Shown: one piece after another, positions 1 to 3,753 of the stretch
Position numbering within the stretch: position 1 is the stretch's first letter
Layout: every line of letters begins with the position of its first letter
Assembly (NCBI GenBank): GCA_021826485.1
Contig: JAKAZX010000284.1
Location: 1 to 5,578 of the forward strand
Source of the DNA: Pseudomonadota bacterium
Lineage (GTDB): Bacteria; Pseudomonadota; Alphaproteobacteria; Acetobacterales; Acetobacteraceae
Reading direction: 5' to 3'
Length of the DNA: 5,578 nucleotides
Notes under the pieces: model-generated
What the model was told of the DNA's origin: nothing
Databases searched by the model: none
The model's input: the letters and a program-made list of their open reading frames with translations, nothing else
Program-made: the position numbers and the translations under genes

Positions 1-1
1 G

Positions 2-457
2 GTCGAGAAGGGCATCCGCATGCAGGCCGATACCGGCGTGCTGGCCGGCTTCCCGACCGTCGATTTCAAATACGCGCTGATCGACGGCAAGTACCACGAC
101 GTGGACTCGAGCGCGCTGGCCTTCGAGATCGCTGCCAAGGCGTGCTTCCGCGAAGGCATGAAGAAGGCCGGCCCGGTGATCCTGGAGCCGATCATGGATG
201 TCGAGGTGACCACGCCGCAGGACCATGTCGGCGACGTGGTCGGCGACCTGAACCGCCGCCGCGGCATGATCCAGAACCAGGAAAGCGCCGGCAGCACCGT
301 GATGGTGCGCGCGCACGTGCCGCTGAAGGAGATGTTCGGCTACATCAGCGACCTGCGCAGCATGACCAAGGGCCGCGCGTCCTTCACCATGCAGTTCCAC
401 CACTACGACCCGGTGCCGCGCAACATCGCCGACGAGATCATGGCGAAGTCGGCCTAG
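2..457 (+). CDS. fusA: Elongation factor G, C-terminal part (5' end outside window)
   Basis: Translational GTPase that drives translocation of tRNA and mRNA on the ribosome. The window holds the last 151 residues, covering the end of domain IV and all of domain V; the GTPase domain lies upstream. Visible hallmarks are LAGFPTVDFK, the YHDVDSSALAFEIAAK segment, LEPIMDVEV, GDVVGDLNRRRGMIQ and the C-terminal EMFGYISDLRSMTKGRAS block followed by FTMQFHHYDPVP, all matching EF-G of the FusA type. The frame is open from base 2, so any internal Met is only an apparent start. The stop is TAG at 455-457, followed after 11 bases by a strong palindrome. No tuf or rpsJ follows, unlike the usual str operon order, so this may be a second fusA copy or a rearranged locus. 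Family assignment is very secure; which paralog is uncertain. Confidence 0.96.
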   Translation, partial: VEKGIRMQADTGVLAGFPTVDFKYALIDGKYHDVDSSALAFEIAAKACFREGMKKAGPVILEPIMDVEVTTPQDHVGDVVGDLNRRRGMIQNQESAGSTVMVRAHVPLKEMFGYISDLRSMTKGRASFTMQFHHYDPVPRNIADEIMAKSA

Positions 458-468
458 CCAGATCCGGC

Positions 469-496
469 GCCCGGATCGCTGCGCAGCGATCCGGGC
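469..496 (+). terminator. 28-base perfect palindrome, probable fusA terminator hairpin
   Basis: Bases 469-496 are identical to their own reverse complement. The half-site reads GCCCGGATCGCTGC and the centre lies between 482 and 483. As RNA it would form a GC-rich stem of about 12 base pairs with a GCGC loop. It begins 11 bases after the fusA stop codon, the normal position for an intrinsic terminator. No T-tract follows (the next bases are CGCCGCCGCG), so it is not a canonical Rho-independent terminator. It could instead be a 3'-end stabilising hairpin acting with Rho, or a palindromic repeat. Confidence 0.55.
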
Positions 497-547
497 CGCC
501 GCCGCGGCGTGGGACGGCCCATTCGCCGGCGTGATTCCGGATCGCTT

Positions 548-724
548 CGTCATTGCGAGGAGCACAGCGACGAAGCAATCTAGCAGGTCGGGCGTGTCGC
601 ACCCAGCCGCCCATGGCTGCGGCGCACGCCGCGTCCAGGCGGGTGGCTGCTTCGGGGTTCTCGTGATGCGGCCGTGACCGTGTTGCAGGCTCCTGGATTG
701 CTTCGGCTTCGCCTCGCAATGACG
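548..724. repeat. Inverted-repeat element with CGTCATTGCGAGG ends
   Basis: The left arm (548-580) begins CGTCATTGCGAGG and ends CGAAGCAATC. The right arm (696-724), read on the opposite strand, begins and ends with the same two blocks and differs by 4 missing bases and a few changes in the middle. The arms enclose about 115 bases with no gene. I recall this sequence type as a dispersed palindromic repeat in alphaproteobacterial intergenic regions. No clear target-site duplication flanks the unit and there is no transposase. It may be a MITE-like unit or simply two independent, oppositely oriented repeat copies. Confidence 0.75.
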
Positions 725-730
725 ATCGAG

Positions 731-760
731 CGTCATTGCGCCCACAGCGACGAAGCGATG
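731..760 (+). repeat. Degraded third copy of the CGTCATTGCG repeat
   Basis: It aligns directly to the left arm at 548-580. The first 10 bases (CGTCATTGCG) are identical, 3 bases are missing in the middle, and CACAGCGACGAAGC is identical again, followed by CGATG-like divergence at the end. It begins 6 bases after the inverted-repeat element ends. Its last two bases are the first two of the ECF41-type -35 box. A further fragment, CGTCATTGC at 782-790, matches only the first 9 bases of the repeat and contains the putative -10 element. Confidence 0.65.
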
Positions 761-785
761 TCACACCTCCCTCCCCTGCCTCGTC
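759..785 (+). promoter_or_regulatory. ECF41-type promoter of the AhpD-like/sigma operon
   Basis: TGTCACA at 759-765 and CGTC at 782-785 are separated by exactly 16 bases. From memory, the consensus reported for ECF41 sigma factors is TGTCACA-N16-CGTC, and both elements match without mismatch. An ECF41 gene lies second in the operon immediately downstream, so autoregulation is the natural reading. Transcription would start around 790-794, leaving an untranslated leader of roughly 25 bases before the ATG at 816. The sequence match is direct; promoter activity is inferred. Confidence 0.85.
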
Positions 786-805
786 ATTGCATCGGACGAC
801 AGGAC

Positions 806-810
806 GGAGG
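806..810 (+). promoter_or_regulatory. Ribosome binding site of the AhpD-like gene
   Basis: GGAGG lies 5 bases upstream of the ATG at 816. It is a strong Shine-Dalgarno match and fixes this start codon. Confidence 0.8.
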
Positions 811-815
811 ACACC

Positions 816-1361
816 ATGCTGCGCTGGCTGCTGCGGCGGCGGATCGCCGCGTTCGGGCGGGCGTTCGACTACGACGTGACCTATATGCAGGAAATGCTGG
901 ACACCGATCCGGAAGCGGCGCGGCGCTTCGGCCGGCTGATCGGGCTCAGCCGCTACCGCCGCGGCATTCCCGCCGCCCCCTGGCACGCGGCGCATATCCG
1001 CGCCGCCCTGCATGAGGATTGCGGCCCCTGCGTGCAGCTTTCGGTCACCATGGCCGAGCGCCGGGGCGTGCCGGCCGCGGTGCTGCGCGCCGCCTTCACC
1101 GGCGATCTTGCCGCCATGCCGCCGGACGTGGCGCTGGCCTGCCGCTTCGCGGACGCCATCCTGCGCCGCGACCAGGAGACCGACGCGCTTCGGGCGCAGG
1201 TGCTGGCGCAATGGGGGCGGCGCGGGCTGCTCTCACTCAGCCTCACCACGCTGGCGGCGCGGACCTTCCCGGCGCTGAAATTCGCGCTCGGCCACGCACA
1301 TTCCTGTTCGCGCGTGGTGGTGGGCGGGGCGCCGGTGGCGCGCCTGCGCCATGCCGCCTGA
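816..1361 (+). CDS. AhpD/carboxymuconolactone decarboxylase-like protein, ECF41 target
   Basis: A 181-residue, probably cytoplasmic protein. The key feature is EDCGPCVQLSVTMA around residues 67-80, with a CxxC pair at Cys69 and Cys72, as in the AhpD-like/carboxymuconolactone decarboxylase family. Members of that fold are thiol-dependent peroxidase partners or decarboxylases. The AhpD histidine four residues after the second cysteine is replaced by Ser76, so AhpD-type peroxidase chemistry should not be assumed. Further cysteines occur in ALACRFADA and HSCSRV near the C-terminus. The N-terminus (LRWLLRRRIAAFGRAF) is basic and amphipathic, not a clear signal peptide. The start is supported by GGAGG at 806-810. 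The stop overlaps the following sigma gene by 11 bases, and an ECF41-type promoter precedes it. ECF41 genes characteristically sit beside carboxymuconolactone decarboxylase, oxidoreductase or epimerase genes, which supports the call. Substrate unknown. Confidence 0.85.
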   Translation: MLRWLLRRRIAAFGRAFDYDVTYMQEMLDTDPEAARRFGRLIGLSRYRRGIPAAPWHAAHIRAALHEDCGPCVQLSVTMAERRGVPAAVLRAAFTGDLAAMPPDVALACRFADAILRRDQETDALRAQVLAQWGRRGLLSLSLTTLAARTFPALKFALGHAHSCSRVVVGGAPVARLRHAA

Positions 1362-2238
1362 CGGCGCCGAAGCGCAGGCGTCGGAGTTCGAGTCGCATCG
1401 CCGGCGGCTGATGGGGCTGGCGTACCGCATGCTCGGCTCGGTCGCCGAGGCCGAGGACGTGGTGCAGGATGCCTGGATGCGCTGGCACGACGCCGACCGC
1501 GCCGCGGTGCGCGAGCCTGCGGCCTTCCTGCACCGCGTGTGCGTGCGGCTCTGTCTCGACCGGCTGAAATCGGCGCGCGCACGGCGGGAAACCTATGTCG
1601 GGCCGTGGCTGCCCGAGCCGGTGCTCGACGCGGCTGCGCTGGACGTGGGGGAGCGGGCGGCCGACATCTCCTTCGCGCTGATGCTGGCGCTGGAACGCCT
1701 GTCGCCGCTGGAGCGTGCGGCCTTCCTGCTGCATGACGTGTTCGACCTCGACTTCGCCGAAATCGCCGTCGCGATCGGCCGCAACGTGACGGCGTGCCGG
1801 CAGTTGGCGGCGCGGGCGCGGGCGCATGTGCGCGCGGCGCGTCCGCGCTTTCCGGTCTCCGCCCAGCAGGGGGAGGCGGTGCTGGGCGCGTTCCTGCGCG
1901 CGGTGCAGAGCGGCGATGCCGCCGGCCTCGGCCGCCTGCTCGCCGCTGATGCGGTGCTGCGCTCCGACGGCGGGGGGCAGCGGCCGGCGGCGCTCAACCC
2001 GATCATCGGGCGCGAGCGGATCGTGCGCTTCTTCATCGGCCTGGCACGCAAGGGAAGGCTGGCCGGCGCGGGGCAGATCGTGCAGATCAACGGCATGCCG
2101 GGCGTCATGGCATGGCGCAGTGACGGACGGCCCGATGTGCTGGCGCTGGAGATCGCGGAGGCGCGGATCGCCGGCCTGTATGTGGTCAGCAACCCCGACA
2201 AGCTGGGGCATCTGCACCGCCACGCCGCGCCGGGATAG
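1351..2238 (+). CDS. ECF sigma factor, ECF41 (SigJ-like) group, with fused SnoaL-like domain
   Basis: A 295-residue alternative sigma factor. Sigma region 2 spans about residues 13-75 (HRRRLMGLAYRMLGS, AEAEDVVQDAWMRW, then DRLKSARARR). Region 4 spans about 107-165, with a helix-turn-helix in LSPLERAAFLLHDVFDLDF and the following EIAVAIGRNVTACRQ. The remainder, about 172-295, is a SnoaL/NTF2-like extension that replaces a separate anti-sigma factor. ECF41 signature motifs are visible: WLPEP at 86-90 in the linker, DGGGQ at 206-210 (usually DGGGK as I recall) and NPDKL at 281-285. ATG 1351 is chosen because it keeps all of region 2. No strong Shine-Dalgarno is visible (GGTGG at 1334-1338 is far), so translation is probably coupled to the upstream gene through the 11-base overlap. 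No anti-sigma gene is nearby. It likely transcribes its own operon from 759-785; the inducing signal is unknown. Confidence 0.95.
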   Translation: MPPDGAEAQASEFESHRRRLMGLAYRMLGSVAEAEDVVQDAWMRWHDADRAAVREPAAFLHRVCVRLCLDRLKSARARRETYVGPWLPEPVLDAAALDVGERAADISFALMLALERLSPLERAAFLLHDVFDLDFAEIAVAIGRNVTACRQLAARARAHVRAARPRFPVSAQQGEAVLGAFLRAVQSGDAAGLGRLLAADAVLRSDGGGQRPAALNPIIGRERIVRFFIGLARKGRLAGAGQIVQINGMPGVMAWRSDGRPDVLALEIAEARIAGLYVVSNPDKLGHLHRHAAPG

Positions 2239-2245
2239 CCGGCCC

Positions 2246-2677
2246 CTATACCGCCAGCAGGCGCCGGGCGATGGCGATGACGCGGCGGGCTTCCGACCAC
2301 AGGTCGAAGGCATCGAACGCATCGAACGCAGCCCAGGCGGTTTCGGTGATGTCGCCGCCCGCGCGCGCCTCTCCGCCCTGCCAGCGCGCGGCGAAATCGA
2401 GGATGGTGTAGTGGTAGCGCACGCGCCCGTCGGCATCGTGATGGATGCTGTCCACATGCGCGGCGAGGTGCAGTTCGCCGACCGCAAGCCCGGTTTCCTC
2501 GGCCAGTTCCCGCCGCGCCGCCGCCTCCACGGTTTCGCCGAGTTCCTGCGCGCCGCCCGGCAGGCTCCAGGCGCCGAGGCTGGGCGGCTGGCCGCGCCGC
2601 ACCAGCAGCACCGCGCCGGGCCGCAACACCGCAACCCCGATGCCGACGATCGGACGGGGCGGGTATTCGCGGGTCAC
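2246..2677 (-). CDS. Nudix hydrolase (ADP-ribose pyrophosphatase-like)
   Basis: A 143-residue cytoplasmic hydrolase of nucleoside diphosphates linked to another moiety. The Nudix box GX5EX7REUXEEXGU is complete: Gly42, Glu48, Arg56-Glu57, Glu60-Glu61, Gly63-Leu64, with the metal-binding glutamates intact. It is preceded by WSLPGG, and HYTILDF follows, which resembles the small ADP-ribose pyrophosphatase-like subgroup; the true substrate cannot be read from sequence. I chose GTG at 2677-2675, which overlaps the TGA of the upstream DUF4340 gene as GTGA, giving a compact protein beginning (M)TREYPPRPIVGIGVAVL. The open frame continues to an ATG at 2800, but that extension is Arg/Ala-rich and out of frame with the real DUF4340 codons. 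A 9-base tandem duplication (2310-2327) gives the FDAFDAFD stretch near the C-terminus. It is the last gene of the minus-strand operon and ends 7 bases from the convergent sigma gene. Confidence 0.93.
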   Translation of the reverse strand: MTREYPPRPIVGIGVAVLRPGAVLLVRRGQPPSLGAWSLPGGAQELGETVEAAARRELAEETGLAVGELHLAAHVDSIHHDADGRVRYHYTILDFAARWQGGEARAGGDITETAWAAFDAFDAFDLWSEARRVIAIARRLLAV

Positions 2678-3738
2678 TGCGCCGGCGGTGCGGCCGGAGC
2701 GGGCGCCGGAGCGGGCGCCGGCGCGGCGGCGGCGGGCGCGGGCTTCGGCTCGGGCAGTTTCAGGTCGTCCAGGGACGGCACCAGCGTCTGCTCCTTCCAC
2801 GCGCCGAGCTGATAGGCCCAGCCCTTGGTGCGGGCGTCGAGCGCGGCGGCGTCCTTGCCGGTGGCGGCAAAGGTCGCCCAGATGTCGGGGCCGGATTTGC
2901 TGACATCGACGGTCACGGTCATCCCGTCCGTGGTCGTCACCACCGCACGGCCGAGCGGCGTGCCGGGCGCCGGCGCCTTCTGCACGTTGTCGAAATTCAG
3001 CTCGGACAGCGCGCGGCCGACCTCCTCCAGCTTGAAGTCATCGAGTTTCGGATGATCGGCCGGCGCGGTCAGCACCAGCTTGCCGTCCTTGCGCGCGAAT
3101 TGCAGCGTCGCGTCGCCGCGGGTGACGGTGTCGGTGGCAATCTTCGCCGCGTCGATATTGACGATGTCGCGGTCCAGCCAGTCCTGCGCGTCCGCGGTCA
3201 CGGCGATGCGGCCGTCGGCGAGCCAGGACTGCGCCTCCCCCGGCCGGCGCACATACAGCGTGTCGATGCCGCCATGCGCGGCACTGCGCGCATGGCCGAC
3301 GATCAGCGCCGCGATCACGCCGCCCTTCGCGTCCAGCACGCGCAGCAGCGTGGAATCCGCGCCCTTGCCGTCGGCATCCTCCACGCCCAGCCGCGCATAG
3401 TCCGCCGGGTCGGACGTGCGCGCGTCGTCCAGCCGCAGCTCGGTCAGCGCCGTCAGCACTTCATGCACCTTGCCCTGCTGGGCGGGATAGTCGCTGCGGT
3501 CGGCCACGCCCCAGACGGCGTCGGCGGTGGTGCCGGTGCGCCGCAGATGCAGCGTCGCGCCCTTGTGGACGATCTCCACCTGCGCGGCCTCCGCGAGCTT
3601 CGGGGTCAGGCCGGGGAACAGCAACTGCCCGGTCGCCACCTGCTGCGTCTGCTCCGCCGGGCCGCCGCCGTAATACAGGCCGAGCGCCAGCACGACGATG
3701 CCGATGGCGGCGAGGATGGCGGAAGTGCGTGCGCGCAT
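2674..3738 (-). CDS. DUF4340 domain membrane-anchored protein
   Basis: A 354-residue protein of the DUF4340 family, commonly encoded next to GldG-like ABC-transporter auxiliary proteins; biochemical role unknown. Residues about 7-22 (AILAAIGIVVLALGLYY) form one hydrophobic segment after Arg residues, a signal anchor that should place the rest in the periplasm. Typical blocks include LLFPGLTPKLAEAAQVEI, VWGVADRSDYPAQQGKVHEV, RLGVED, the YVRRPGEAQSWLADG stretch, and DWLDRDIVNID. The C-terminus is a low-complexity Ala/Pro tail after KLPEPKPAP, encoded by a 12-base tandem repeat. ATG at 3738-3736 is preferred because GGGAAA lies at a suitable distance; a GTG directly before it (3741-3739) would add one residue. 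The gene begins 15 bases after the GldG-like stop and its TGA overlaps the Nudix GTG start, so all three genes are probably one transcript. Confidence 0.9.
   Translation of the reverse strand: MRARTSAILAAIGIVVLALGLYYGGGPAEQTQQVATGQLLFPGLTPKLAEAAQVEIVHKGATLHLRRTGTTADAVWGVADRSDYPAQQGKVHEVLTALTELRLDDARTSDPADYARLGVEDADGKGADSTLLRVLDAKGGVIAALIVGHARSAAHGGIDTLYVRRPGEAQSWLADGRIAVTADAQDWLDRDIVNIDAAKIATDTVTRGDATLQFARKDGKLVLTAPADHPKLDDFKLEEVGRALSELNFDNVQKAPAPGTPLGRAVVTTTDGMTVTVDVSKSGPDIWATFAATGKDAAALDARTKGWAYQLGAWKEQTLVPSLDDLKLPEPKPAPAAAAPAPAPAPAPAAPPAQ
2693..2728 (-). repeat. 12-base tandem repeat encoding the Ala/Pro tail of the DUF4340 protein
   Basis: GCCGGAGCGGGC occurs at 2693-2704 and again exactly at 2705-2716, followed by a degraded third unit at 2717-2728. 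Read on the minus strand in the DUF4340 frame it encodes alternating Ala-Pro. Such repeats change length easily by slippage, and the tail is unlikely to be a folded domain. Confidence 0.75.
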
Positions 3739-3753
3739 CACAGGGTTTCCCGG

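Larger units (their letters stand above)
458..815. other. 358-base intergenic region between fusA and the AhpD-like gene
   Basis: I find no convincing gene here. The open frames crossing it on both strands lack recognisable protein features and continue through neighbouring genes. From left to right it contains the hairpin palindrome, an inverted-repeat element (548-724), a degraded direct copy of the same repeat (731-760), an ECF41-type promoter (759-785) and the ribosome binding site of the next gene. The interior between the repeat arms (about 581-695) has no feature I can name. Confidence 0.7.

Noticed and set aside
595..601. TGTCGCA as a second ECF41 -35 box
   Set aside because: It has one mismatch and no CGTC 16 bases downstream, and no gene begins at a suitable distance.
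548..790. CRISPR array, because the repeat unit occurs several times
   Set aside because: Copies are in both orientations, degraded, unevenly spaced and without uniform spacers or cas genes.
438..1211. A 257-codon minus-strand frame covering the intergenic repeats
   Set aside because: It runs through the repeat arms and antisense to the AhpD-like gene, with no recognisable domain and no convincing start signal.
2229..2243. Bidirectional intrinsic terminator between the convergent genes
   Set aside because: The stem is only 5 base pairs and neither side has a T-tract.
1243..2634. A 463-codon open frame on the minus strand
   Set aside because: It runs antisense to the sigma gene and out of frame through the Nudix gene; composition is low-complexity and no family is recognisable.
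2678..2800. N-terminal extension of the Nudix gene to ATG 2800
   Set aside because: The added residues are Arg/Ala/Gly-rich, arise from the second frame of the DUF4340 tail, and the family begins near the GTG at 2677.
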